A stretch of 64,000 nucleotides of DNA from Lysobacter avium (GTDB taxonomy: Bacteria; Pseudomonadota; Gammaproteobacteria; Xanthomonadales; Xanthomonadaceae), in NCBI RefSeq assembly GCF_015209745.1, contig NZ_CP063657.1, positions 1,612,001-1,676,000 of the forward strand. The letters are read 5' to 3'. Shown here one piece after another: positions 45,710-57,819 of this stretch. Each line of letters begins with the position of its first letter. The stretch's first letter is position 1. The position numbers were made by a program, and so were the translations under genes. A model generated the notes under the pieces. It was not told the origin of the DNA. It did no database searches and worked only from the letters and a program-made list of their open reading frames with translations.

Positions 45710-45802
45710 CCCGGATCGCACGCCCCGGAAGAAAGCCCCGTCGGCAGTCTTCACCAGTCCGGCGACAAAACCCGTTTCGAGTGGAAATTTCGAGAGGAAC
45801 TC

Positions 45803-46801
45803 ATGTCCAACGCCATTCCAGACCGTTTCAACGCCTTCCGCATCCACAACGACGAACAGGGCTACCGCAGCGGCATCGAAGCCCTGTCGCTGGACGATCT
45901 CGCGCCCGGCGAGGTGGTGATCAATGCCGCGTATTCGTCGGTCAACTACAAGGACGCGCTGGCCGGTACCGGCAAGGGCAAGATCCTGCGGCGCTTCCCG
46001 CTGGTCGGCGGCATCGACGTGGCCGGCCACGTGGTGGCCTCGACCGATCCGGCGTTCAAGGAAGGCGACCGCGTGCTTGCGACCGGCAGCGGGCTGAGCG
46101 AGACCCGCGACGGTGGGTACTCCGAGTTCGTCCGCCTGGAGTCCAAATGGGCGATTGCGCTGCCTGCCGGGCTTGAGCTGCGCGAAAGCATGATCATCGG
46201 CACCGCCGGCTTCACCGCCGCGCTGGCGCTGTTCCGGATGGTGGAAAACCGCCAGAAGCCCGACATGGGCCCGCTGGCCGTCACCGGCGCCAGCGGCGGC
46301 GTGGGCTCGCTGGCGATCGACATCTTCACCCGCGCCGGGTTCGAGGTGCACGCCATCAGCGGCAAGCAGGACCAGCACGCCTACCTCAAGGGGCTGGGCG
46401 CCACTGATGTGCTCGGCCGTGACGCGCTGGCACCCGGCAGGGCGATGGAATCGGCGCGCTTCGGCGGCGGCCTCGACAACGTCGGCGGACCGATGCTCAC
46501 CAGCCTGCTGGCCCAGTGCGCGCCCTACGGCAATGTTGCCAGCGCCGGCCTGGCCGCGTCCGCCGAGCTGGACGCCACCGTCATGCCGTTCATCATACGC
46601 GGCGTCTCGCTGCTGGGCGTCGCCTCGGCAGGCACCGCGCGCGATGTGCGCGAAGCGGTGTGGCAGCACCTGGCCAGCGACTGGAAGCCGGCGCACCTGG
46701 ACACCATCTGCACCCGCGAAGCGGGTCTTGCGGAGCTTCCCGACGTGTTCGACACCATGCTTGCGGGCGGGTCGCTGGGTCGCACGCTGGTCCGGATCTG
46801 A
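45803..46801 (+). CDS. acuI: Acrylyl-CoA reductase-like oxidoreductase (AcuI/YhdH family)
   Basis: 332 residues from ATG 45803 with AGGAACTC upstream. A zinc-free medium-chain reductase: YSSVNYKDALAGTGKGKI, PLVGGIDVAGHV, and the NADPH-binding VTGASGGVGSLAID. These match the AcuI/YhdH group, which reduces acryloyl-CoA to propionyl-CoA with NADPH. The physiological substrate is inferred. The last 18 nt, including the stop, are nearly repeated directly downstream. Confidence 0.88.
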   Translation: MSNAIPDRFNAFRIHNDEQGYRSGIEALSLDDLAPGEVVINAAYSSVNYKDALAGTGKGKILRRFPLVGGIDVAGHVVASTDPAFKEGDRVLATGSGLSETRDGGYSEFVRLESKWAIALPAGLELRESMIIGTAGFTAALALFRMVENRQKPDMGPLAVTGASGGVGSLAIDIFTRAGFEVHAISGKQDQHAYLKGLGATDVLGRDALAPGRAMESARFGGGLDNVGGPMLTSLLAQCAPYGNVASAGLAASAELDATVMPFIIRGVSLLGVASAGTARDVREAVWQHLASDWKPAHLDTICTREAGLAELPDVFDTMLAGGSLGRTLVRI

Positions 46802-46820
46802 CACACTGGTCCGGATCTGA
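46784..46820 (+). repeat. Tandem duplication of the acuI 3' end
   Basis: An 18-nt unit of the form AC[G/A]CTGGTCCGGATCTGA occurs at 46784-46801 and again at 46803-46820 with one mismatch. The second copy lies beyond the stop codon. It is probably a replication-slippage duplication. Confidence 0.75.
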
Positions 46821-46878
46821 ATTGTTTGGCGCTCCGACCGGACGCCGCTACAATCCGGCAGTCACTTTGGGGAAAGAC

Positions 46879-47244
46879 ATGGCTCGCATTCTGATCGTCG
46901 ACGACTCACCGTCGCAGTTGATGGGTATCCAGCGCATCGTCGAGAAACTGGGGCATGACACCCTGGTGGCAGAAGACGGCGCCGCCGGCGTGGAGGTCGC
47001 GCGCCGTGAATTGCCCGACCTGGTATTGATGGATGTGGTGATGCCAAACCTCAACGGTTTCCAGGCCACGCGCTCGATCTGTCGCGACGCCACGACCAGG
47101 CACATCCCGGTGGTCCTGGTGACCACGAAGGACCAGGAAACCGACCGCGTCTGGGGCATGCGCCAGGGTGCCCGCGCCTACATCACCAAGCCCTTCAACG
47201 AGGCCGAGCTGGGCGAGGTGCTTGAGCAGTTGCTGCCCGCCTGA
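46879..47244 (+). CDS. Single-domain response regulator, PilH-like
   Basis: 121 residues from ATG 46879 with GGGGA upstream. A lone receiver domain: acidic pair D8/D9 (LIVDDS), phospho-acceptor D52 (LVLMDVVMPNLNGF), T82 and K104 (YITKPF). There is no output domain. The sequence resembles PilH/PilG, the CheY-like regulators of type IV pili, but no pil or che genes are in the window, so the partner kinase is unknown. It is convergent with cbpA at a 15-nt distance. Confidence 0.85.
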   Translation: MARILIVDDSPSQLMGIQRIVEKLGHDTLVAEDGAAGVEVARRELPDLVLMDVVMPNLNGFQATRSICRDATTRHIPVVLVTTKDQETDRVWGMRQGARAYITKPFNEAELGEVLEQLLPA

Positions 47245-47259
47245 GAGCAGTGGCGCCGG

Positions 47260-48186
47260 TCACTCCCGGCGCCAGTCGTTCCCGAAGGCCTCGCGCAGCG
47301 CCGCGTAGGCGGCTTCCTGCTCCTTGGTCGCCGGTGCAGGAGCCAGCACCTCCAACTCGACGATCTGGTCGCCCGTGCCTGCCGGCGCCGGAATGCCGCG
47401 TCCGCGCAAGCGCAGCTTCGCGCCGGCTTCGGATTGCCTGGGAATCTTCAACTCCACCGAGCCACCGAGCGTGGGCACGCTGACCGTCGCTCCCAGCGCG
47501 GCTTCCCACGGAGCGATCGGAAGCACGTGGATCACGTTGCGTCCATCCACCTCGAACCGGGGATGGGCGGAATACTCGATTTCCAGCAACAGGGCGCTAC
47601 CATTACCGCCCTGGCCGGCGAGCCGGATCACCTGCCCCGGTGCGATTCCCTTGGGAATCTTCACGTCGAGGGTCTTGCCGTGCACGCTGACCCGCACGGT
47701 GTCGCCGGCGTACACGGTCTCCAGCGAGACGGACAGTTTGGCCCGCGTATCAGGCGTGCGCTGCGGGCCGGCGCCGGGCCGCCCGCGCTGCGCCTGCGCG
47801 AACGGGTCGCCGTGCCCTGCCTGGCCGCGCCGGAACAGGGTCTCGAAGAAGTCGCTGAAGCCACCGCCCGCGCCGCCGCCGGCAAACACCTCCTCGAAAT
47901 CCGGGCCGCCGCGGCCACCGTTGAAATCGAAGCCGCCCGGCGGCGCCCGGACCTCGTCGCCGGGGCGGTAGCCTCGCGAACGCAACTGGTCATAGGCGGC
48001 CCGCTTCTCCGGGTCCCGCAACGCTTCATAGGCTTCGTTGACGGCCTTGAACTTCTCCTCGGCGCCCGACTCCTTGCTCACGTCGGGATGGTACTTGCGC
48101 GCCATCCGCCGGTACGCGGTCTTGATCTCCGCCTCTCCGGCCGTGGGCTCTACGCCGAGGGTGTCGTAGTAATCCTTGAAATGCAT
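47260..48186 (-). CDS. cbpA: DnaJ-type co-chaperone, CbpA-like
   Basis: 308 residues from ATG 48186 with GGAG upstream. The J domain (1-70) has the HPD motif at 33-35. A Gly/Phe-rich linker (80-125) lacks the four zinc-finger repeats of DnaJ and leads into two C-terminal beta domains (LEIEYSAHPRFEVDGRNVIHVLPI landmark HPRFEVDG). This arrangement defines CbpA/DnaJ class II. It stimulates DnaK; E. coli CbpA also binds curved DNA. It is divergent from the peroxiredoxin gene. Confidence 0.92.
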   Translation of the reverse strand: MHFKDYYDTLGVEPTAGEAEIKTAYRRMARKYHPDVSKESGAEEKFKAVNEAYEALRDPEKRAAYDQLRSRGYRPGDEVRAPPGGFDFNGGRGGPDFEEVFAGGGAGGGFSDFFETLFRRGQAGHGDPFAQAQRGRPGAGPQRTPDTRAKLSVSLETVYAGDTVRVSVHGKTLDVKIPKGIAPGQVIRLAGQGGNGSALLLEIEYSAHPRFEVDGRNVIHVLPIAPWEAALGATVSVPTLGGSVELKIPRQSEAGAKLRLRGRGIPAPAGTGDQIVELEVLAPAPATKEQEAAYAALREAFGNDWRRE

Positions 48187-48316
48187 TCATTGCTCCAGTG
48201 CCTGCACCAGGACGGTGCAATGCAGGAATGGTTGCCGGGCCATGGCCAGCACGGCGGCACGCCCCACAGGATATTCGCTGCGCCGCGCCGGGTCATGCCC
48301 TGCGGTGGATATGGTT

Positions 48317-48331
48317 CCGGACAGTGTCCGG
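48317..48331. promoter_or_regulatory. Perfect palindrome between cbpA and the peroxiredoxin gene
   Basis: CCGGACA-G-TGTCCGG, 15 bases with 7-bp arms, lies near the middle of the 261-nt divergent gap. It could be an operator serving either gene. A GC-rich palindrome may also arise by chance or form a hairpin. Confidence 0.35.
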
Positions 48332-48447
48332 TTCAAGCGCTGTTGCGGCACTTTTATCCGACATCGCACGGCCTATCGCCCGGCACGCCCTTGACGTGAT
48401 TTTTAGAAGCACGCGCCTAGACTGAGCCCTTCATTCAGGAGAACCGC

Positions 48448-48927
48448 ATGAGCATCCAGGTAGGCGACCGCCTTCCCGACGTGGTACTGCAGCGCATCGG
48501 AGACGGTGTCGAGAGCGTTGACACCAGGACCCTGTTCGGTGACACCAATGTGGTGATCTTCGCCGTCCCGGGGGCATTCACTCCGACCTGCTCGGAAAGG
48601 CACCTGCCCGGATTCATCGAGCACTACCAGCAGTTCCATGACAAGGGCATCGAGGTGGCGTGCGTGGCCGTGAACGATCCATTCGTGATGCAGGCCTGGG
48701 GACAGAGCCAGAACGTTCCCGACGGCCTGATGATGCTCTCCGACGGCAACGCCGACTTCGCCCGTGCGCTGGGCCTGGAGCTGGATGCGAGTGCCTACGG
48801 CATGGGCGTGCGCGCCAAGCGGTTTGCTATCTACGCCGAGCAGGGCGTGGTGAAACAGCTCAACGTGGAAGCGCCGGGCGAGTTCCGGGTGTCATCGGCC
48901 GAGCACGTCCTGTCCCAGATCGCGTGA
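48448..48927 (+). CDS. Peroxiredoxin, Prx5/AhpE-like
   Basis: 159 residues from ATG 48448 with AGGAGA upstream. The peroxidatic site is C48 in PGAFTPTC, the Prx5 subfamily pattern; the only other cysteine is C72 (ACVAV). Length and motif FAVPGAFTPTCSERHLPGF identify the family. It reduces peroxides with thiol donors; no glutaredoxin domain is fused. The adjacent ferritin-like gene, 55 nt downstream, suggests a joint role in oxidative and iron stress. Confidence 0.94.
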   Translation: MSIQVGDRLPDVVLQRIGDGVESVDTRTLFGDTNVVIFAVPGAFTPTCSERHLPGFIEHYQQFHDKGIEVACVAVNDPFVMQAWGQSQNVPDGLMMLSDGNADFARALGLELDASAYGMGVRAKRFAIYAEQGVVKQLNVEAPGEFRVSSAEHVLSQIA

Positions 48928-48982
48928 CCCAGATCCACTGAACCAGATTACCTGACCCCTTCCCCACTGTCCGGAGAACCAC

Positions 48983-49561
48983 ATGAGCAAGCAAGACGAC
49001 TCCCGCGAGGGTTCCGACGCAAACGCCTCCCCGTTTGCCACCGATCTGGCCACTATCCGCGAACGCGCCCGTCAGCACATCGAGAAGGGGGCCATCACCG
49101 ACAGCTATACCGCTGATCGCGAGGTGGTGATCCGTCTTTTGAACGAGGCGCTGGCCACCGAGCTGGTCTGCGTGCTGCGCTACAAGCGGCACTATTTCAT
49201 GGCCAGCGGCCTGATGGCCGACTCGATCAAGGCCGAGTTCCTCGAGCATGCCCGCGAGGAAGAGGAACATGGCGACATGCTCGCCGAGCGAATCGTCCAG
49301 CTGGGCGGTGAGCCGGACTTCAACCCTGACATCCTCAGCAAGCGCGCCCACGCCGAGTACGTTGAAGGCACCGACCTGCGCGACATGGTGAAGGAAGACC
49401 TGGTGGCCGAGCGCATCGCGATCGACAGCTATCGCCAGATCATCAACTACATTGGCGACAAGGACACGACCACCAAGCGCATCCTGGAGTCGATCCTCGC
49501 CCAGGAGGAAGAGCACGCGGACGAGCTGTCGGACATGCTGGACGGCTGGACCGGCAGCTGA
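48983..49561 (+). CDS. Ferritin-like protein, bacterioferritin-type
   Basis: 192 residues from ATG 48983. A four-helix bundle with ferroxidase-like ligands: E in NEALATELVCVLRYKRHYF, EEEEHGDMLAERI, and EEEHADELSDML near the end. It is longer than standard Bfr by an N-terminal polar stretch of about 30 residues. It is likely an iron-storage or peroxide-detoxifying protein. Heme binding (a methionine ligand) is not certain. It probably shares a transcript with the peroxiredoxin gene. Confidence 0.88.
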   Translation: MSKQDDSREGSDANASPFATDLATIRERARQHIEKGAITDSYTADREVVIRLLNEALATELVCVLRYKRHYFMASGLMADSIKAEFLEHAREEEEHGDMLAERIVQLGGEPDFNPDILSKRAHAEYVEGTDLRDMVKEDLVAERIAIDSYRQIINYIGDKDTTTKRILESILAQEEEHADELSDMLDGWTGS

Positions 49562-49611
49562 GCAACCACACCAGCAGCCGCTTCACACGCGGGTTGCCGC
49601 GCCGGATACAG

Positions 49612-49640
49612 GAACGCCGCCCCATGGGGCGGCGTTCTGC
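49612..49640 (+). terminator. Terminator hairpin between the ferritin-like gene and gyrA
   Basis: A perfect 12-bp stem GAACGCCGCCCC/GGGGCGGCGTTC closes over a two-base loop and is followed by TGCTTT on the plus strand. It lies between convergent genes and could act in both directions. Confidence 0.7.
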
Positions 49641-49674
49641 TTTACCTGGTCCGGACTCGCACAGTGCGGACTGA

Positions 49675-52341
49675 TCAGCCCGGCGAGTCACCGGAAGGCT
49701 CGTCGCCGCCGGCTTCACCGGGCTGGGCCGGGATCACATCCGACACGATCACATCTGGTGCAATCGCTGCCAGTTCCGTGTCGTCGTCCAGCTCATCGTC
49801 CAGCGATGCATCCAGGCGCTCCACCGCCTGCAGCGTCTCATCGGCCGCCAGCCGCATCAGGGTCACGCCCTGCGTGTTCCGGCTGACTTGGGAGATCTCC
49901 GAGGCGCGGGTGCGCACCAGCGTGCCGCCGTCGGAAATCAGCAGCACCTCGTGGCTCTCGCTGAGCTGGATCGCGCCGACCAGCTGGCCGTTGCGGTCGC
50001 TGGTCTTCAGCGCGATCACACCCTGCGTGCCTCGTCCCTTGCAGGGGTATTCATCAAGCGGCGTGCGCTTGCCGAAACCACGCTCGCTGGCGGTGAGGAT
50101 GTCGCCGTCACCATCGACCACGATCAGGCTGACGACCTTGCCGCCCGCGCCCAGACGCATGCCGCGTACGCCCCGGGCCGTACGACCCATGGAGCGCACC
50201 GTCTCGCCGGAGAACCGGACTGCCTTGCCTTCGCTGGAGAACAGCATGATGTCCGAATGCCCGTCGGAGAGCTCGACGCCGATCAGCGCATCGCCGTCAT
50301 CCAGGTTGATCGCGATCTTGCCGCGCTGCAGGCGGTAGGCGTACTCGCTCAGCGGCGTCTTCTTGACCACTCCGTTGCGGGTCGCGAAGAAGACGTGCCG
50401 GTCGCCGTCGTAGTCGCGCACCGGCACCACGGCTTGGACCTGCTCGTCCGCTTCCAGCGGAATCCAGTTGATGATCGGACGGCCACGCGCGTTCGGACCA
50501 GCGTCCGGCAACTGGTACACCGGCAACCAGAACACCCGGCCGGCGCTGGTGAAGGTCAGCAGCGTGTCGTGGGTATTGACCAGCCACAGGCTGTCGATGA
50601 AGTCCTCGTCCTTGGTGGTGGCCGCATTGCGGCCGCGGCCACCGCGTTTCTGTGCGCGGTAGCTGCTGACCGGCTGGCGCTTGGCATAACCGGAATGGGA
50701 CAGGGTCACGACCACGTCTTCGGGCGCAATCAGGTCCAGGATGTCGAGGTCTTCCTCGCTCTCGCGGATCTCGCTGCGGCGTTCGTCGCCGAACTCCACC
50801 TTGACGTTCTCCAGCTCCTCGCGGATCACGCTCAGCAGCACGTTCGGATCCTCGAGGATCTCGATCAGGCCGCGGATCGTGTCCAGCAGCAGCTTGTATT
50901 CCTCGGTCAGCTTTTCCTGCTCCAGCCCGGTCAGGCGGTGCAGGCGCATCTCCAGGATCTGCTGGGCCTGGATCTCGGTCAGCTGGTAGAACTTGCTGTC
51001 GTTGGCGCCGGTGACCAGGCCCACGCCGCGCGGCAGGTCCTCCGGCTGCGAGGCCTCTGCGCCGGCCGCCGACAGCAGCGCACCGACCAGCCCGGGCTCC
51101 CAAGTCTTGGCCAGCATGCGCTCGCGCGCCTCGTTGGGATTGGCCGAGGTCTTGATCAGCTCGATCATCTCGTCGATGTTGGCCAGCGCGACGGTCAGCC
51201 CTTCCAGGACGTGGGCACGTGCACGCGCCTTGCGCAGGTCGAAGATGGTGCGGCGGGTGACCACCTCGCGGCGGTGGCGGACGAAGGCCTGCAGGATCTG
51301 CTTGAGGTTCAGCAACTGCGGGCGGCCATCGACCAGCGCGACCATGTTGAAGCTGAAGGACGACTCCATCTGGGTCTGCTGGTAGAGATTGTTCAGCACC
51401 ACGTCGGCCGAATCGCCGCGCTTGACCTCGATGTAGATGCGCATGCCGTCCTTGTCGGACTCGTCGCGCAGTTCGCTGATGCCTTCCAGGCGCTTTTCCT
51501 TGACCAGCTCGGCGATCTTCTCGATCAGCTTCGCCTTGTTGACCTGGTAGGGGATCTCGCTGACCGCGATCGCCTCGCGGCCGTTGTCGGCCACCTCGAT
51601 CTCGGCGCGCGCGCGCATGCGCACCCGGCCGCGGCCGGTGTGGTACGCGTTGATGATGCCCGAGGTGCCGTTGATGATGCCGGCGGTCGGGAAGTCCGGC
51701 CCGGGCACGTGCACCATCAGGCCGTCGACGTCGATGTCCGGGTCGTCAATCAGCGCGATCGTCGCGTCGATGATCTCGCCCAGGTTGTGCGGCGGAATGT
51801 TGGTCGCCATGCCGACGGCGATACCGGCCGAACCGTTGATCAGGAGGTTCGGGATGCGCGTGGGCATCACCGTGGGCTCGAACTCCTTCTCATCGTAGTT
51901 GGGCTGGAAGTCGACAGTTTCCTTCTCGATGTCCGCCATCAACTCGTGGGTGATCTTGGCCATTCGCGCTTCGGTGTAACGCATCGCGGCCGCGGAATCG
52001 CCATCGACCGAGCCGAAGTTGCCCTGCCCGTCCACCAGCATGTAGCGCAGCGAGAACGGCTGCGCCATGCGCACCAGCGTGTCGTACACCGACTGGTCGC
52101 CATGCGGGTGGTATTTACCGATCACGTCACCGACGATTCGCGCCGACTTGAAGTACGGCTTGTTGGAATGGGCTCCCAACACGCTCATGGCGTACAGCAC
52201 GCGCCGGTGCACGGGCTTGAGCCCGTCGCGGACGTCGGGAAGCGCGCGGCCGACGATCACGCTCATGGCGTAATCGAGGTAGCTGCGACGCATCTCGTCT
52301 TCGAGGTTTACCGGGATGATTTCCTTGGCAAGATCGGCCAT
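49675..52341 (-). CDS. gyrA: DNA gyrase subunit A
   Basis: 888 residues from ATG 52341. The catalytic tyrosine is Y122 ([10 protein letters not shown]). The quinolone-resistance region reads HGDQSVYDT, so position 83 is Gln rather than Ser, and position 87 is Asp. The GyrA box QKRGGRG is near 562-568 and is followed by the beta-pinwheel C-terminal domain and an acidic tail. It introduces negative supercoils with GyrB. Upstream at 52483-52491 an extended -10 promoter is visible. Confidence 0.97.
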   Translation of the reverse strand: MADLAKEIIPVNLEDEMRRSYLDYAMSVIVGRALPDVRDGLKPVHRRVLYAMSVLGAHSNKPYFKSARIVGDVIGKYHPHGDQSVYDTLVRMAQPFSLRYMLVDGQGNFGSVDGDSAAAMRYTEARMAKITHELMADIEKETVDFQPNYDEKEFEPTVMPTRIPNLLINGSAGIAVGMATNIPPHNLGEIIDATIALIDDPDIDVDGLMVHVPGPDFPTAGIINGTSGIINAYHTGRGRVRMRARAEIEVADNGREAIAVSEIPYQVNKAKLIEKIAELVKEKRLEGISELRDESDKDGMRIYIEVKRGDSADVVLNNLYQQTQMESSFSFNMVALVDGRPQLLNLKQILQAFVRHRREVVTRRTIFDLRKARARAHVLEGLTVALANIDEMIELIKTSANPNEARERMLAKTWEPGLVGALLSAAGAEASQPEDLPRGVGLVTGANDSKFYQLTEIQAQQILEMRLHRLTGLEQEKLTEEYKLLLDTIRGLIEILEDPNVLLSVIREELENVKVEFGDERRSEIRESEEDLDILDLIAPEDVVVTLSHSGYAKRQPVSSYRAQKRGGRGRNAATTKDEDFIDSLWLVNTHDTLLTFTSAGRVFWLPVYQLPDAGPNARGRPIINWIPLEADEQVQAVVPVRDYDGDRHVFFATRNGVVKKTPLSEYAYRLQRGKIAINLDDGDALIGVELSDGHSDIMLFSSEGKAVRFSGETVRSMGRTARGVRGMRLGAGGKVVSLIVVDGDGDILTASERGFGKRTPLDEYPCKGRGTQGVIALKTSDRNGQLVGAIQLSESHEVLLISDGGTLVRTRASEISQVSRNTQGVTLMRLAADETLQAVERLDASLDDELDDDTELAAIAPDVIVSDVIPAQPGEAGGDEPSGDSPG

Positions 52342-52482
52342 CAGGTTTCCGTATTTGAGCTGAGGTGGTTTACCGCGGTGCGGGTGAGCAAGCGCCCGCG
52401 GAAAAACTGGACCAGACCGGCACTGCAGCAGGCCGGCACAAGAGAGAATCCGATCCGCGGCAATACCGGGGAAAAAGACAGC

Positions 52483-52491
52483 GAATTATAG
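52483..52491 (-). promoter_or_regulatory. Extended -10 promoter of gyrA
   Basis: On the minus strand the sequence reads TGCTATAAT, a perfect TATAAT with an upstream TG, about 140 nt before the gyrA start. No clear -35 box is present, as allowed for extended -10 promoters. Confidence 0.55.
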
Positions 52492-52539
52492 CACGAATGG
52501 CGGCCTCATGCCTCGCTGTTTTTCCAGAGAAACAAGGAC

Positions 52540-53598
52540 TTACGCGCCAAAAGCGGCCTGCATGGCGGTGGCATCCGGCTGCGTGATCACGCCCCGCTCG
52601 GTCACGATGGCGTCGATCAATCCGTGCGGGGTGATATCGAAGACGGGATTCCAGGCAGCGATCCCTTCCGCTGCGGTGGCCACCCCGCCCAGATGGAAGA
52701 GCTCGGCGGCATCGCGCTCTTCGATATGTATCCCGTCGCCGTCCGGCATCGCCATGTCCACGGTTGAGGAAGGCGCGGCGACCATGAAGTTCACGCCGTG
52801 GTGGCGGGCGGCGATGGCCAGCTGGTAGGTGCCGATCTTGTTGGCGGTATCACCGTTGGCGCAGATGCGGTCGGCGCCGACGATGACCCATTGCACCTGG
52901 CCGGTTTTCATCAGGTGCGCGGCCGCCGAATCAGCCACCAGTATCGGCGCGATCCCGTCCTGCTGCAGTTCCCAGGCCGTGAGTCGCGCTCCCTGCAGCC
53001 ATGGCCGCGTTTCACCGGCAAACACCTGCGATATGCGTTGCTGGGCGACGCCGGCACGGATCACGCCCAGCGCGGTGCCGAAGCCTGCGGTCGCGAGCGA
53101 GCCGGTGTTGCAGTGGGTCAGCACGCCGCTGCCTGGGGCGATCAATGCCGCGCCCAGCGACCCCATATGACGGTTGGCGGCCAGGTCCTCATCGGCAATG
53201 GCGCCTGCTTCGCGTTCCAGCACCTCGCGCCAGTCACGGCCGGCGGACGCGAGCACACGTCGCATGCGTGCCAGCGCCCAGGCCAGGTTCACGGCCGTCG
53301 GGCGGGCATCGTTCAGATGGGCGATGGCCGGCTCCAGCGCGAGCACCGCGGCCGCACCGTCCTCCGCCTTGATTTCGCGCGCGGCCAGAACGAGTCCCCA
53401 TGCAGCGGCGATGCCAATCGCCGGCGCGCCGCGCACGGTCAGCGCGCGGATCGCGTCGAACACGTCTTCACTGGTCTCGCAGCGGACGTACTCGACGTGG
53501 AAAGGCAAGCGGCGCTGGTCGAGCAATTCGAGCGCGTCGCCGGTCCAGCGGATCGGACGAACGCGGTCGTAACGGTCGAAGTCGAAGGTGTCGTTCAT
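52540..53598 (-). CDS. mtnA: Methylthioribose-1-phosphate isomerase
   Basis: 352 residues from ATG 53598; a GTG five codons upstream is possible. Signatures: [34 protein letters not shown], the catalytic cysteine in [13 protein letters not shown], and [20 protein letters not shown] with its catalytic Asp. It converts methylthioribose-1-phosphate to methylthioribulose-1-phosphate in methionine salvage. No other salvage gene is adjacent. It lies at the end of the smc-zipA-ligA-epmA group on the minus strand. Confidence 0.94.
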   Translation of the reverse strand: MNDTFDFDRYDRVRPIRWTGDALELLDQRRLPFHVEYVRCETSEDVFDAIRALTVRGAPAIGIAAAWGLVLAAREIKAEDGAAAVLALEPAIAHLNDARPTAVNLAWALARMRRVLASAGRDWREVLEREAGAIADEDLAANRHMGSLGAALIAPGSGVLTHCNTGSLATAGFGTALGVIRAGVAQQRISQVFAGETRPWLQGARLTAWELQQDGIAPILVADSAAAHLMKTGQVQWVIVGADRICANGDTANKIGTYQLAIAARHHGVNFMVAAPSSTVDMAMPDGDGIHIEERDAAELFHLGGVATAAEGIAAWNPVFDITPHGLIDAIVTERGVITQPDATAMQAAFGA

Positions 53599-53631
53599 GG
53601 CGGCAGGGTCCACGGGTCGCGCGAAACGGGA

Positions 53632-56993
<3,362 letters not shown>

Positions 56994-57743
56994 CTACCAG
57001 CGGCTGGGCTTGCTCAGCGGCGGTGCTTCGCGCTCGCGGTCGTAGGCGCGCAGCTCGTCGCGGATGTGGCCGATGCGCTGGCGACCCAGGTTGTTGCGCT
57101 GCTCATCCAGCAGCAGGCCACCGAGCAGTTCGGCCATCCGCTCCGCGGTCGGCAGCATGGCCTCCCACGCGTCCAGGGCGGCGACGGGCGCCGGCAGGGT
57201 CAGGAAGAAGGCGATCGCGGGGGTTTCCAGCTCCTGGATGGTGCCCATCTCGAAGTTGCCCGGCTTGACGATGTTGGCCACGCTGAACACCGGGCCGCGC
57301 TCTGGCTGCTGCTCGATCAGGCGGTGGTACACGCCCATGTGGCCGTAGACCAGGCCGGCTTTTTCCGCCGCCACGACGATGTCCGGGCCGTGCAGCTTCT
57401 CGCCGGCGCGGGCGGCCAGATAGACCGTCACGATCTTGTCGAACTCGTCGCTGACCCGCTTGCCGAGCTCGGTCCCCGCGGTGCCGTCGAGACTGCGTTC
57501 AAACAGGTCCAGCTCCGCCTGAGCGGTCGGATCCTCGCGAGCGGCAGCGGTCGTATCGGCTGCGACCTCGTCCTCAAGCTGCTCGCCCAGCGTCGGCTCA
57601 CGCCTTGACCCGCTGCCGTCGGCGGCGCGCGCAACCCGCCGGCCCTGGCCGGGCTTGCGCGGCCGGCCAAAAAACAGGATCGCGCCGACCACAAACAGCC
57701 CGGCGATCAGGATTCCGATCCGCAACAGGGTTTCGTCCGACAT
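56994..57743 (-). CDS. zipA: Cell division protein ZipA
   Basis: 249 residues. An N-terminal membrane anchor (about 5-25, LRIGILIAGLFVVGAILFF) is followed by a basic patch and an Ala/Glu/Asp-rich linker. The C-terminal FtsZ-binding domain (about 105-249) has GPVFSVANIVKPGNFEMGTI and IAFFLTLPAP. It tethers the FtsZ ring to the inner membrane. The smc-zipA-ligA order is common in this bacterial group. Confidence 0.93.
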   Translation of the reverse strand: MSDETLLRIGILIAGLFVVGAILFFGRPRKPGQGRRVARAADGSGSRREPTLGEQLEDEVAADTTAAAREDPTAQAELDLFERSLDGTAGTELGKRVSDEFDKIVTVYLAARAGEKLHGPDIVVAAEKAGLVYGHMGVYHRLIEQQPERGPVFSVANIVKPGNFEMGTIQELETPAIAFFLTLPAPVAALDAWEAMLPTAERMAELLGGLLLDEQRNNLGRQRIGHIRDELRAYDREREAPPLSKPSRW

Positions 57744-57819
57744 CAGCTTTGGTACTCCGGTTTATTGCATGGGTGGGCGCCGGGAACGCCGTCGTGGCAC
57801 GACGGTCCGACGCCCGCGA

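Noticed and set aside
49888..52491. 867-residue plus-strand frame opposite gyrA
   Set aside because: Antisense shadow with repetitive His/Asp/Gln/Val content and no recognisable family.
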